Below are positions 45,201-56,291 of a stretch of DNA of 64,000 nucleotides, one piece after another. Positions within the stretch are counted from its first letter, which is position 1. Every line of letters starts with the position of its first letter. A program made the translations under genes and the position numbers. The stretch is from Rhodospirillales bacterium (GTDB lineage: Bacteria > Pseudomonadota > Alphaproteobacteria > Rhodospirillales > Casp-alpha2): assembly GCA_017640505.1 (NCBI GenBank), contig JAEPQO010000003.1:481892-545891 (forward strand), written 5' to 3'. The notes beneath the pieces are model-generated. The model did no database searches. It saw nothing but the letters and a program-made list of their open reading frames with translations, and was not told the DNA's origin.

Positions 45201-46493
45201 ATGAACCGCACCGGACCCGTCGCGCCGATCACATTCAGGGAGTTTGCAGACGCCATGCGGACGTTCGCGCCGTTCGAGCGTGCACCCCATGTTGCCGTCG
45301 CGGTTTCAGGCGGTGCCGACAGCATGGCGTTGGCGACGCTCGCCGATGCGTGGACGCGGCGGAACGGCGGGGTTTTGACGGCGCTTATCGTCGATCATGG
45401 GATCAGGCCTGAATCCGCGGCCGAAGCCCGGTTGACGGCGGCGCGTCTGGATCAACGGAGCATTCGGTCGGTCGTGCTGAACTGGCCGGGTGAAAAGCCT
45501 TCAAGCGGCGTTCAGGCGGCGGCCCGCACCGCGCGCTACGCGTTGCTGGATAGTTGGTGCCGCGAGAACGGCGTGCTGCATCTGTTGGTGGCGCATCATG
45601 CGGACGATCAGGCTGAAACCTTCCTTATGCGTCTCAAGCGCGGCAGTGGTCCGGACGGTCTCGCCGCCATGCAGCGGGTTCGCGAGCTGTCGTCCTGCCG
45701 ATTGTTGCGGCCGTTGCTGGATTTCCCCAAGGCGAGGCTGGTGGCGACGCTGAAGTCGAACGGGCTCGATTGGGTCGAAGATCCCTCGAACCAAAGTGCG
45801 AAGTATGCGCGGACGGCGATCCGTTCCGAACTGACGGATGCCGACAACGATCCCCGTGATTTCGTCATCGCGTCCGGCCGGTTTGCCCGTGCCCGCGAGG
45901 CGCTTGAGGCCTCAACAGCCGACTGGCTGGCCCGGAATGCGGCGCTTTATCCCGCCGGCTATCTGGAATTCGGATACCGCGCCTGGCGCACTGCGGACGA
46001 GGAAATCCGCCTGCGTGTCATCGCGCGCGCGGCACGATCCATCGGCGGAAAGGTTTTTACGCCCGATATTGCAGCGCTTGAACGGCTGGCAGCGAAGCTG
46101 GAAGGCGGCAACGGGGCAACACTGGGCGGTGCGCGCTTCGATCCAGTGGGCGAGGTGGTTGGTGTTTTTCGTGAAGCCCGGAACCTGCCGGTCGATGCCG
46201 CTTTACAGGCCGGAAGCAACGGGTGGGACGGCCGCTTTATCATCCATGTACCTGAGGGTCATGTGGGGATTTCGGCGCTTGCCTGGTCACCGTCCGTTGC
46301 CGAGAACTGGCCGAGAAACAACCGTCCGGCATGGTATTGCGCCTTGCCGGCCCGGGCGCGTGCAGGGGTGCCGGTGCTGTTCGACGGAACCGGGCATTTT
46401 GTCAGGAACCCTGCTGATCCTAAAAACGTTGGTATTTCCCTACGTTTTGCGCCAAAAATGCCCCTGACAGGCGGCGGATTTTCCGTTGCGTAA
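45201..46493 (+). CDS. tilS: tRNA(Ile)-lysidine synthetase
   Basis: A 430-residue PP-loop ATPase that converts C34 of the CAU tRNA to lysidine so that it reads AUA. The P-loop is AVSGGADSMAL (34-44). HHADDQAETFLMRLKRGSG at about 131-149 is the family signature. It lies between cpoB and ftsH, as commonly in proteobacteria. GCGAGGAGCG precedes the ATG, 16 bp after cpoB. Confidence 0.95.
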   Translation: MNRTGPVAPITFREFADAMRTFAPFERAPHVAVAVSGGADSMALATLADAWTRRNGGVLTALIVDHGIRPESAAEARLTAARLDQRSIRSVVLNWPGEKPSSGVQAAARTARYALLDSWCRENGVLHLLVAHHADDQAETFLMRLKRGSGPDGLAAMQRVRELSSCRLLRPLLDFPKARLVATLKSNGLDWVEDPSNQSAKYARTAIRSELTDADNDPRDFVIASGRFARAREALEASTADWLARNAALYPAGYLEFGYRAWRTADEEIRLRVIARAARSIGGKVFTPDIAALERLAAKLEGGNGATLGGARFDPVGEVVGVFREARNLPVDAALQAGSNGWDGRFIIHVPEGHVGISALAWSPSVAENWPRNNRPAWYCALPARARAGVPVLFDGTGHFVRNPADPKNVGISLRFAPKMPLTGGGFSVA

Positions 46494-46614
46494 GCGCTGA
46501 AAAACACTATTTCTAGGGTGTGCGGTGCGGCATGCCGGGTTTGGCGGCATTGCCCCATGCCCGGACCAGATGTGAACTGACCTGTGGCGGCGGCCCCGAA
46601 AAGGAAGTAACCCC

Positions 46615-48561
<1,947 letters not shown>

Positions 48562-48581
48562 TCGTTTCGCAAAAGTATTTC

Positions 48582-48648
48582 CGTCATTCCCGCGTAATCG
48601 GGAATCCAGAATGATGACAGGCTGGGCCCCCGCTTCCGCGGGGGTGAC
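48582..48648. repeat. intergenic palindromic repeat, two hairpins
   Basis: Two hairpins: ATTCCCG/CGGGAAT and CCCCCGC/GCGGGGG, separated by CCAGAATGATGACAGGCTGG. It lies in the 105-bp ftsH-folP space. The layout is the same as at 7637 and 22661. It may lower read-through from ftsH or stabilise its mRNA. Confidence 0.75.
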
Positions 48649-48666
48649 CTGTTGGAGCGGCATATT

Positions 48667-49509
48667 ATGACTCCTGAACCGCTGACCTTCGCCGGCATGA
48701 GCCTTGACCGACCGCGCCTGATGGGCGTGGTCAACGTTACGCCGGACAGCTTTTCCGATGGTGGCGATTTTCTCGATGCGCAGGTCGCGATCGATCACGG
48801 CAAGAAGCTGATCGATGACGGCGCCGATATTCTGGACATCGGCGGCGAGTCGACCCGGCCCGGGTCGAAGCCCATCACCATTGACGAGGAGTGCGCGCGC
48901 ATTCTGCCTGTCATCGACGGGCTTGCCGGTGAGGGTGTGCTGATCTCGGTCGATACCCGTCATGCGGATGTCATGCGCCGTGCCATCGACGCCGGCGCCG
49001 GTATCGTCAATGACGTGACGGCACTGACCGGCGATCCGGAAAGCATTGCTGTCTGCGCCGAAGCGGGCGTCGACGTCGCGCTCATGCATATGCAGGGCTC
49101 GCCGGAAACGATGCAGGACAACCCGACCTACGAGGATGCCGCGCTGGACATTGTGGACTACATGCGGGACCGGCTCGACGTGCTCGAGGCCGCAGGTATC
49201 GCACGGCAAAAGGTCTGCATCGATCCGGGTATCGGCTTCGGCAAGAACCTGGCACATAACCTGCGCATACTTTCCGCCATTGATGCCTTCCATGAACTGG
49301 GTGTGCCGCTTCTGCTCGGCGTATCGCGCAAAAGCTTTATCTCCAAAATAGATCGGGACGTGCCGGCCAAAGAGCGCGTCGCCGGGTCCATTGCCGCGGC
49401 CATCGCCGGCTGGGACCGGGGCGTGCAGATTTTCCGCGTGCACGATGTCGCGGAAACCCGTCAGGCGCTGGCCGTCTGGCAGGCGATCGAGGAAGCCGAG
49501 GATTACTAG
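48667..49509 (+). CDS. folP: dihydropteroate synthase
   Basis: A 280-residue TIM-barrel enzyme joining pterin pyrophosphate and p-aminobenzoate. Signatures are MGVVNVTPDSFSDGG (19-33), DIGGESTRPGS (about 57-67), NDVTAL and GVSRKSF near residue 222. Sulfonamides act on this enzyme. ATG 48667 follows TTGGAGCGG; TTG 48652 would add five residues and is less likely. Confidence 0.96.
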   Translation: MTPEPLTFAGMSLDRPRLMGVVNVTPDSFSDGGDFLDAQVAIDHGKKLIDDGADILDIGGESTRPGSKPITIDEECARILPVIDGLAGEGVLISVDTRHADVMRRAIDAGAGIVNDVTALTGDPESIAVCAEAGVDVALMHMQGSPETMQDNPTYEDAALDIVDYMRDRLDVLEAAGIARQKVCIDPGIGFGKNLAHNLRILSAIDAFHELGVPLLLGVSRKSFISKIDRDVPAKERVAGSIAAAIAGWDRGVQIFRVHDVAETRQALAVWQAIEEAEDY

Positions 49510-49631
49510 GCGAAACCGGCTGTGGCGAAGCGGTTTGCCGTCATAAACCCTTCCGAAACCCTTTTATTTGCATAATTTTGGATTATGACTGGTGAATGAC
49601 GGAGCCTGATGGACACATGGACGGGTTCACG

Positions 49632-50975
49632 ATGACACGAAAGTACTTCGGCACGGACGGTATCAGGGGCAGGGCCAATGCCCACCCAATGACGGCCGAG
49701 GTCGCGCTAAAGCTGGGCATGGCCGCCGCATTGCAGTTCCGCCGCGGCAATCACCGTCACCGTGTGGTGATCGGCAAGGATACGCGCCTGTCAGGTTACA
49801 TGATCGAGCCGGCGCTGACGTCGGGGTTCGTGGCAATGGGCATGGACGTGGTGCTGGTCGGGCCGATGCCGACACCCGCCGTGGCGATGCTGACGCGCTC
49901 GCTGCGTGCCGATCTCGGAGTCATGATCTCGGCGTCTCATAATCCGTACGAGGACAATGGCATCAAGCTGTTCGGTCCCGACGGTTATAAGCTTTCTGAC
50001 TCCGTCGAGTTCGAGATCGAGGAGAAGATGGACGGCGACCTCGCGTCCGATCTGGAACCTGCCGATATGCTGGGCCGGGCCCGCCGTCTTGATGACGCGC
50101 GCGGACGCTACACCGAATACGTCAAGCAGACGTTCCCCCGCGGATTGCGCCTCGACGGTCTGAAGATCGCGATCGATTGCGCCAATGGCGCCGCCTACAA
50201 GACTGCGCCCGAGGTGCTTTGGGAACTGGGCGCCGACATTACGACGATCGGTGTCACCCCTGACGGCAAGAACATCAACAAGGACTGCGGTTCGACGCAC
50301 CTGGATGCGTTGCAGACCCAGACCATTGCCGCCGGTGCCGATATTGGGCTTGCGCTCGATGGCGATGCCGACCGCCTAATCGTCTGTGATGAGAACGGAC
50401 GTGTCATCGATGGCGATCAGATCATGGCGTTGATTGCCGAGGATTGGCATTTGACGGGTCGGCTCAAGGGCGGCGGGGTGGTTGCCACCGTGATGTCGAA
50501 CCTCGGACTGGAGCGCTTCCTGAACGATCTCGGCCTCGATTTGAAGCGCACGCCGGTCGGTGACCGTTATGTTGCCGAAGCAATGCGTGCGGAGGCGTAC
50601 AACCTGGGCGGCGAGCAGTCGGGACACCTGATCTTCGACGATTATGCGACGACCGGCGACGGTCTGATCGCTGCGCTGCAGGTGCTGGCGGTCCTTGTCG
50701 CTTCGGATAAGCGCGCCAGCGAGATCTGCGACAAGTTCGAAGCCTTGCCGCAACTTCTCAAGAACGTGCGTTTCAACGACGGTGCACCGCTTGAGACCGA
50801 CAGCGTCAAAAAGGCGATCAGCGAGGCGGAGGCGCGGCTCGATGGCACGGGCCGTATCCTGATCCGCAAATCCGGAACCGAGCCGCTGATCCGGGTCATG
50901 GCCGAGGGCGAGGACCCTGATCTCGTCGAAGCCGTCGTCGACGGCATTTGCGACGCCATTGCCGAACAGGCCTAA
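49632..50975 (+). CDS. glmM: phosphoglucosamine mutase
   Basis: A 447-residue enzyme converting glucosamine-6-P to glucosamine-1-P for UDP-GlcNAc, and so for peptidoglycan and LPS. The start [13 protein letters not shown] is the family N-terminus; phosphoserine Ser102 lies in SASHNP; metal site DGDADR is near 240; and [12 protein letters not shown] is near the end. ATG 49632 is preferred to 49596, which would add 12 unlike residues. Confidence 0.96.
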   Translation: MTRKYFGTDGIRGRANAHPMTAEVALKLGMAAALQFRRGNHRHRVVIGKDTRLSGYMIEPALTSGFVAMGMDVVLVGPMPTPAVAMLTRSLRADLGVMISASHNPYEDNGIKLFGPDGYKLSDSVEFEIEEKMDGDLASDLEPADMLGRARRLDDARGRYTEYVKQTFPRGLRLDGLKIAIDCANGAAYKTAPEVLWELGADITTIGVTPDGKNINKDCGSTHLDALQTQTIAAGADIGLALDGDADRLIVCDENGRVIDGDQIMALIAEDWHLTGRLKGGGVVATVMSNLGLERFLNDLGLDLKRTPVGDRYVAEAMRAEAYNLGGEQSGHLIFDDYATTGDGLIAALQVLAVLVASDKRASEICDKFEALPQLLKNVRFNDGAPLETDSVKKAISEAEARLDGTGRILIRKSGTEPLIRVMAEGEDPDLVEAVVDGICDAIAEQA

Positions 50976-50984
50976 GGGAAGGCG

Positions 50985-51800
50985 ATGGCCGATATGAAAG
51001 GCCGCGTTCTGATCGTCGCCGGGTCCGACAGCGGGGGCGGCGCGGGTATCCAGGCCGACATCAAGGCGGTCACGGCGCTCGGCGGTTTCGCGATGACTGC
51101 GATTACCGCGCTGACGGCACAAAACACCCAAGGCGTTCACGGCATCCATGACGTGCCGGTGGATTTCGTTGCCGAGCAGATGCGTGTCGTGCTTGATGAT
51201 CTGGGGGCCGACTGCATCAAGATCGGCATGCTGCACCGGCCTGAGATCATCGAAAAGGTTGTCGACGTGCTGGCCGATCTTGCCCCGGGCGTGCCCGTGG
51301 TTGCGGACCCCGTCATGGTCGCGAAGGGTGGCGCGTCGCTCCTCGCCGATGCGGCGCAGGACGCACTGAAAAGCAGACTCCTGCCGGCGGCAACGCTTGT
51401 AACGCCGAACATTCCCGAAGCAGAAGTCCTGACCGGATTGACGGTTGGAGACGTGTCCGGCATGCAGGCCGTCGCCGATGCATTGTTAGCCCTGGGGCCG
51501 GATGCCGTGCTGCTGAAGGGCGGACATCTCGACGGGACGGATACGCTTACCGACCTGCTTGTGACAGCGACGGGAAGCGAGGCATTCGAAACGGAACGGC
51601 TCGACACGCCGAATACCCACGGGACCGGTTGTACCCTGGCATCGGCGATTGCGTGCGGGATCGCGCAGGGTCTTTCGCTCGGTGATGCGGTTAGACGCGG
51701 ACAGGCTTACGTCCATGAAGCGATCCGGACCAATCCAGGCTTTGGCTCCGGGCACGGGCCGCTCAATCACGCGTACACGGTTGGGGAATTCAAACCTTAA
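50985..51800 (+). CDS. thiD: hydroxymethylpyrimidine (phosphate) kinase
   Basis: A 271-residue ribokinase-family enzyme phosphorylating HMP and HMP-P for thiamine synthesis. IVAGSDSGGGAGIQADIKA (10-28) and the anion-hole motif NTHGTGCTLASAI (about 205-217, catalytic Cys in GTGC) are intact. It follows glmM by 9 bp. It meets the convergent mocR gene with a 4-bp overlap of stop codons. Confidence 0.95.
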   Translation: MADMKGRVLIVAGSDSGGGAGIQADIKAVTALGGFAMTAITALTAQNTQGVHGIHDVPVDFVAEQMRVVLDDLGADCIKIGMLHRPEIIEKVVDVLADLAPGVPVVADPVMVAKGGASLLADAAQDALKSRLLPAATLVTPNIPEAEVLTGLTVGDVSGMQAVADALLALGPDAVLLKGGHLDGTDTLTDLLVTATGSEAFETERLDTPNTHGTGCTLASAIACGIAQGLSLGDAVRRGQAYVHEAIRTNPGFGSGHGPLNHAYTVGEFKP

Positions 51801-53200
51801 GCGATGACGGGTGTGTTCGCGACAGGGCCGTTCAGGATATCGCGGATCGTTTCCACGCCCTGGCGGACTTCCTCGCGCGTGCGGCAACTGCCGACGCAGA
51901 TGCGGATGGCATGTGGCGCCTGCTGACGGCCGACAACGAAGGCATCTCCGGTCAGGAAGAACACCCCCTTGCGCATCGCCTGGTCGCGCAGCACATCGGC
52001 GCGCCAGGGCTCAGGCAGTTCCAGCCAAATCTGATAGCTGTGCTTGTGCCCGCGGATGCTGAACTCGCCAAGAACGTCTTCGGCAATTTTCATGCGCGCT
52101 TCCGCCTCGGCACGCTGCCACTTGATCATTTCGTCTCCGGTGCCGTCGTTCAGCCAGCGAAGCGCGATTTCAGCCATCATCGGCGGTGTCATCCAGCTCG
52201 ACATGCGGGCCGTGGCGCGGATCGCATCGGTCGCGCCCGGCGGCGTCGCGATATAGCCGATGCGCAAACCCGGTGACATCGCTTTCGAAAGACCCGTCGC
52301 ATAGACCACGTGATCGGGGGCATAGGCGGCAAGAGCAGGGGCTCTTTCCGCCGGCAGAAAGCCCCAGATGTCGTCTTCGATCACCAGCAGATTATGCCGT
52401 TGAATGACCTTTGCGACGTCCCGGCGTCGCTGACCCGACATGACGGCCGTGGTCGGGTTCTGCACGGTCGGCACGAAGTATGCGCACCGCGGCCGGTATT
52501 CCACGATGGCGTCTTCAAGCGCATCCGGCACGATTCCTTCATCGTCGATCGCGACCGGTGCCAGCTTGATACCGAGTTGCGCGGCGATATGGATGATGCC
52601 GGGGTAGGTAATGCTCTCGACCAGCATCGTGTCGCCCGGACGGGCGAGCGCCATGGCAGCCACCAGGATGGCGTGTTGCGTGCCGTTGGTCAGTGTCAGG
52701 CAGTCGATATCGGTTTCAACGCCGGTGCGCGAGACCCAATCGACCCCGGCCTGACGATGCCGGGCCAGGCCCGAGTGCGCCTGATAGTCCATCAGTTGGC
52801 CACATAGCGCCGGGTCCTCGGAAATCTCGCGAATGGTCCTGGACAGATAGGTGCCGCCGTCGCCGAGCGGGGGAACAGCCATCGACAGGTTGATGCCGTT
52901 GTCGCGCTGTCCGCCGAACGCAAACGCGCGCGGTGTCTGCGGTTGCGGGTAACGCCCGTTGCCCTTGATGTAGGTGCCACGCCCAACCTCGCCGCCGACA
53001 AGGCCGCGGCGTTCAGCTTCCTGGTAAGCACGCGACACCGTGCCGAGCGTTACGCCCAGGTCATAGGCGAGATTTCGCATCGGCGGGAGCTTGGTGTCGG
53101 GCTCAAGCTTGCCCTCCTGGATCGCGTCGTCGATGGCATCGGCGATCCGGAGGTACTTCGCCCCCTTGCGGTTCTCGATATCAGGCAGCCAAGTTGTCAT
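51797..53200 (-). CDS. MocR-family regulator (GntR HTH plus aminotransferase domain)
   Basis: A 467-residue regulator. The N-terminal GntR winged helix (residues about 15-80: LRIADAIDDAIQEGKLEPDTKLPPMRNLAYDLG) is joined to a type I aminotransferase fold with the PLP Lys in YATGLSKAMSPGLRIGY. MocR proteins sense a PLP-bound amine or amino acid. It is divergent from DUF1127-DMT-dehydratase, and its start overlaps ATTGT/ACAAT operators, so it probably regulates both sides. The effector could be the substrate of the dehydratase; this is inference. Confidence 0.9.
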   Translation of the reverse strand: MTTWLPDIENRKGAKYLRIADAIDDAIQEGKLEPDTKLPPMRNLAYDLGVTLGTVSRAYQEAERRGLVGGEVGRGTYIKGNGRYPQPQTPRAFAFGGQRDNGINLSMAVPPLGDGGTYLSRTIREISEDPALCGQLMDYQAHSGLARHRQAGVDWVSRTGVETDIDCLTLTNGTQHAILVAAMALARPGDTMLVESITYPGIIHIAAQLGIKLAPVAIDDEGIVPDALEDAIVEYRPRCAYFVPTVQNPTTAVMSGQRRRDVAKVIQRHNLLVIEDDIWGFLPAERAPALAAYAPDHVVYATGLSKAMSPGLRIGYIATPPGATDAIRATARMSSWMTPPMMAEIALRWLNDGTGDEMIKWQRAEAEARMKIAEDVLGEFSIRGHKHSYQIWLELPEPWRADVLRDQAMRKGVFFLTGDAFVVGRQQAPHAIRICVGSCRTREEVRQGVETIRDILNGPVANTPVIA

Positions 53201-53204
53201 GAGA

Positions 53205-53224
53205 ACAATGTTATGATTGTACCA
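53205..53224. promoter_or_regulatory. candidate MocR operator, site 1
   Basis: ACAAT-6 bp-ATTGT at 53205-53220, with GATTGTACCA at 53215-53224 that is repeated inverted at site 2. It begins 5 bp from the mocR start, so binding would repress mocR itself. Confidence 0.5.
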
Positions 53225-53277
53225 ATTATGAAGTCAAGATAATAGACACAATATGGTCGAAATAAGGAATCAAAGCC

Positions 53278-53535
53278 ATGAAGAACTTAAATTGTGATGG
53301 TACAATCCAGCAATCGAGTTGGTCGATCGAGAACAATGGCTGGCGGGCGCTCAGGCGCATCGCGCCGGCGATGGCGGAAGCCGCGATCGCACATTTTATC
53401 ACCATGTGCGAATGGCAGCACCGGGCCGAGATGCGTGCCAAGATGGCGCGGATGGATGACCGCATCCTGGATGACGTCGGTTTGACGCGCGAGCAGGTTG
53501 ATGCGGAAGCGTCCAAGCCGTTCTGGAAAGACTGA
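53278..53535 (+). CDS. DUF1127 small protein
   Basis: An 85-residue protein. The C-terminal 45 residues carry the DUF1127 pattern (ITMCEWQHRAEMRAKMARMDDRILDDVGLTREQVDAEA), an Arg-rich helix common in alphaproteobacteria. Some short members bind RNA or regulate phosphate and carbon use; this one is unstudied. AATAAGGAA precedes the ATG. It is the first gene of the unit facing mocR. Confidence 0.87.
   Translation: MKNLNCDGTIQQSSWSIENNGWRALRRIAPAMAEAAIAHFITMCEWQHRAEMRAKMARMDDRILDDVGLTREQVDAEASKPFWKD
53291..53307. promoter_or_regulatory. candidate MocR operator, site 2
   Basis: ATTGT-6 bp-ACAAT at 53291-53306; TGGTACAATC (53298-53307) is a perfect inverted copy of site 1. The site falls inside the first codons of the DUF1127 gene, 74 bp from site 1, which would suit looping or a paired dimer. 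Confidence 0.5.
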
Positions 53536-53579
53536 TTTGCCGCGCCGATGCGGGATACGGCATTGAATACGGGGGCTCT

Positions 53580-54518
53580 ATGGCGTCTCATCACGCCATG
53601 ACGATGACGCCACATTCTGCTCAGGTGCCGGCGGCGGCCTTCGGGCTCGCCGCCTTTGCCGTTTTTTCGTGGGGAATTACGCCCGCCATCACGGCATTTC
53701 AGGTCACGGAAATACCGGCGTTGCAGGCAGGCATGATGCGCTCCGTGTTTGCGGTGCCTGCGGCCATTGCGTTCATCTTGTTCCTACGGCTGCAGACGCC
53801 CAGGGACGGTGTCACGTGGGGCTGGCTTTTGCTGGCCGGGTTCGGCGCCTTCTGCGGGTTCCCTATCCTGTTCACGCTCGGCGTGTCGCAAACAGCGACG
53901 TCTCATGCTGCGCTGATTCTGGCGTGCATGCCGGTGGTGTCCGGCGGCATGGCGGCGATGCTGGACCGCCGCATGCCGCGCGGCGGCTGGTTTGCAGGGG
54001 CGGCGCTGGCGCTTATAGGTGAGACCATCCTTATTACGTCGCGCGACAGCAGCGGAATCGCGACCGTCGAGGGCGACCTGCTTTGCATCGCAGCGGCCGT
54101 CATTTCCGGTTCGGGGTATGTTGCGGGTAGCCGCGCGACGGCGAAGATCGGCACCTGGTCGACGACATTCTGGGGCGTGGCGATTGCGGGCGCGGCACAA
54201 ATCCCGGTGCTCTACTGGCTCGCCCGCGATTTTGCATGGAGCGAGCTGACGTACGTCGGCTGGGGCTCGACGCTCTATCTGGTGATGTTCGCGACTGTGC
54301 TTGCCTATGCGGCATGGTACTGGGCACTCAATCATGGGTCCGTCGTCAGGATCGCACCGGTACAGTTCGGCCAGCCGGTGGTCAGCCTCGTGTTTGCCGT
54401 CGTGCTGCTGAGCGAACCGATCACGTTGCCGATCATGATTTCGACCGCGATGATTATCGGTGGTATCGTGCTCGCGAGCCGGGCGCAACGGCCGCCGAAA
54501 ATGAAGGGAGGAAACTGA
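53580..54518 (+). CDS. DMT-superfamily transporter, EamA type
   Basis: A 312-residue inner-membrane protein with ten hydrophobic helices in two EamA halves (residues about 20-145 and 160-300). VFSWGITPAITAF in helix 1 and VRIAPVQFGQPVVSLVFAV in helix 9 are typical. It is probably an exporter of an amino acid or related metabolite. Between DUF1127 and the dehydratase gene (1-bp gap), it may remove the compound sensed by MocR. Confidence 0.88.
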   Translation: MASHHAMTMTPHSAQVPAAAFGLAAFAVFSWGITPAITAFQVTEIPALQAGMMRSVFAVPAAIAFILFLRLQTPRDGVTWGWLLLAGFGAFCGFPILFTLGVSQTATSHAALILACMPVVSGGMAAMLDRRMPRGGWFAGAALALIGETILITSRDSSGIATVEGDLLCIAAAVISGSGYVAGSRATAKIGTWSTTFWGVAIAGAAQIPVLYWLARDFAWSELTYVGWGSTLYLVMFATVLAYAAWYWALNHGSVVRIAPVQFGQPVVSLVFAVVLLSEPITLPIMISTAMIIGGIVLASRAQRPPKMKGGN

Positions 54519-54519
54519 C

Positions 54520-55482
54520 ATGCCGGTGATACCGCTGAAGGATATCGAGGCCGCCGCCGACATCGTTTACCGGCACATGCGCCCGACGCCGGAGATTTCC
54601 TGGCCGCTGCTGAACGCGCGCGTCGGCGCCGAAGTCATCGTTAAACACGAGAATCACACACCGATTGGCGCCTTCAAGGTGCGCGGCGGTTTGAATTACA
54701 TGACGCGGCTCAAGGCGGCGGATCCGGACTGCCCCGGCGTCATTACGGCGACGCGCGGCAATCACGGGCAGTCCGTGTCGCGCGCGGCAACGGCGGTCGG
54801 ATTGCGTTCGGTGATCTATGTGCCGCATGGCAACAATCCGGAGAAGAACGCCGCGATGGAGGCGTTCGGCGCCGAATTGATGGAATACGGCGACGACTTC
54901 CAGGAAAGCCGGGAAGAGGCGGCGCGCATCGGTGAGGCGGAGGGGCTGCACATGATCCCGCCGTTCCATCCGGACTTGGTCGCCGGTGTCGGGACCTATG
55001 CGCTGGAACTGATGCAGGCGCACCCGGACCTGGATACGGTCTATGTGCCCATCGGCATGGGCTCCGGTATTTGTGGTCTGATTTCCGCCCGCGACGGGCT
55101 GGGACTGAAAACCAGGATCGTGGGCATCGTCGCCGACCGGGCGCCGGCCTATGCGCTTTCGTTCGATGCGGGCGAACCGGTCAACACCAACGACGCCGAT
55201 ACGTTTGCCGACGGCGTCGCATGCCGCAGCCCGGACAGCCAGGCCGTTGAGATCATCAACGCCGGCGCCGACCGCATCGTGCGCCTGACCGAGGACGAGT
55301 TCCGCGCCGCCATGCGGGCTTATTTTTACGATACGCACAATATCGCCGAAGGGGCCGGTGCTGGGCCACTGGCGGGGCTGCTGCAGGAAAAGGACAAGAT
55401 GGCCGGCAAGAAGGTCGGCGTGATCCTGTCGGGCGGAAATGCGGATAGAGCACAATTCTTTGAGGCGATGACTGGAGAGTAG
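54520..55482 (+). CDS. threonine dehydratase-like PLP enzyme
   Basis: A 320-residue fold type II PLP enzyme. The cofactor Lys53 is in PIGAFKVRGG, the Asn-loop is TRGNHGQSVSRAA, and a Gly-rich loop GMGSGICGL lies near 186. There is no regulatory C-terminal ACT domain, so it is a catabolic or specialised form. It may deaminate threonine/serine or a hydroxy-amino acid. It starts 1 bp after the transporter stop and is part of the MocR-facing unit. Confidence 0.85.
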   Translation: MPVIPLKDIEAAADIVYRHMRPTPEISWPLLNARVGAEVIVKHENHTPIGAFKVRGGLNYMTRLKAADPDCPGVITATRGNHGQSVSRAATAVGLRSVIYVPHGNNPEKNAAMEAFGAELMEYGDDFQESREEAARIGEAEGLHMIPPFHPDLVAGVGTYALELMQAHPDLDTVYVPIGMGSGICGLISARDGLGLKTRIVGIVADRAPAYALSFDAGEPVNTNDADTFADGVACRSPDSQAVEIINAGADRIVRLTEDEFRAAMRAYFYDTHNIAEGAGAGPLAGLLQEKDKMAGKKVGVILSGGNADRAQFFEAMTGE

Positions 55483-55532
55483 TCGGGATTAGGGGTAAAT
55501 TCCCGGCGCATAAGAAAGAAGCAGGTGAGGAA

Positions 55533-56249
55533 ATGACCGAAGAACTTTTCCGTGAAGACTCGTACCTGAAGACATGCGAGGCCACCGTCGTCTCCGTTGA
55601 CGAGAACGGCATCGAACTGGACCGCACGATTTTCTATCCCATGGGCGGCGGGCAGCCGGGCGATACCGGCGTGTTGAAATCAGGCGACGGGCGCGAGGTA
55701 GCGATCACCGACACGCGCAAGGATCGCGAGACCGGAAAGCATCTTCACATCCCGGCCGATGACGCGCCGGCGCTTGCGGCAGGCGACAGGGTGACCTGCG
55801 AGATTGATTGGGACCGCCGGTACCGCCTGATGCGCATGCATTCGGCACTGCATCTTTTGTGCGCGACCATCGATGGGGGCGTCACCGGCGGCCAGATCGG
55901 CGAGGAAAAAAGCCGCCTCGATTTCGATCTGCAGAATACCGATCTCGACAAGGAGGCGATTGCGGCAAAGTTGAATCAGCTTGTCGGCGAAGCGCATCCG
56001 ATGAGCCATCGCTGGATCACCGATGAAGAAATGGAAGCGAACGCGGATCTCGTCCGCACCATGTCGGTGAAACCGCCGATGGGTGCGGGGCAGGTGCGCC
56101 TGATGGAAATCGCGGGCGGTGTCGATCTGCAACCGTGTGGCGGTACGCACGTCGCCAACACGTCCGAGATCGGCGAACTGCGGGTCGGCAAGATCGAGAA
56201 CAAGGGCAAACACAACAGGCGCGTCAACGTGCACCTGGTCAATCCATAA
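55533..56249 (+). CDS. alanyl-tRNA editing protein AlaX
   Basis: A 238-residue stand-alone editing domain like that of AlaRS. It has zinc ligands HSALH (about 106-110) and CGGTHV (about 205-210), and a MGGGQPGDTG stretch near 37. It hydrolyses Ser- or Gly-mischarged tRNA(Ala). GAGGAA precedes the ATG. It follows the dehydratase by 50 bp and may share its transcript. Confidence 0.9.
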   Translation: MTEELFREDSYLKTCEATVVSVDENGIELDRTIFYPMGGGQPGDTGVLKSGDGREVAITDTRKDRETGKHLHIPADDAPALAAGDRVTCEIDWDRRYRLMRMHSALHLLCATIDGGVTGGQIGEEKSRLDFDLQNTDLDKEAIAAKLNQLVGEAHPMSHRWITDEEMEANADLVRTMSVKPPMGAGQVRLMEIAGGVDLQPCGGTHVANTSEIGELRVGKIENKGKHNRRVNVHLVNP

Positions 56250-56291
56250 ACCGGCCATAAACAAGACGACAACACCCGAGGGGAGAAAACT

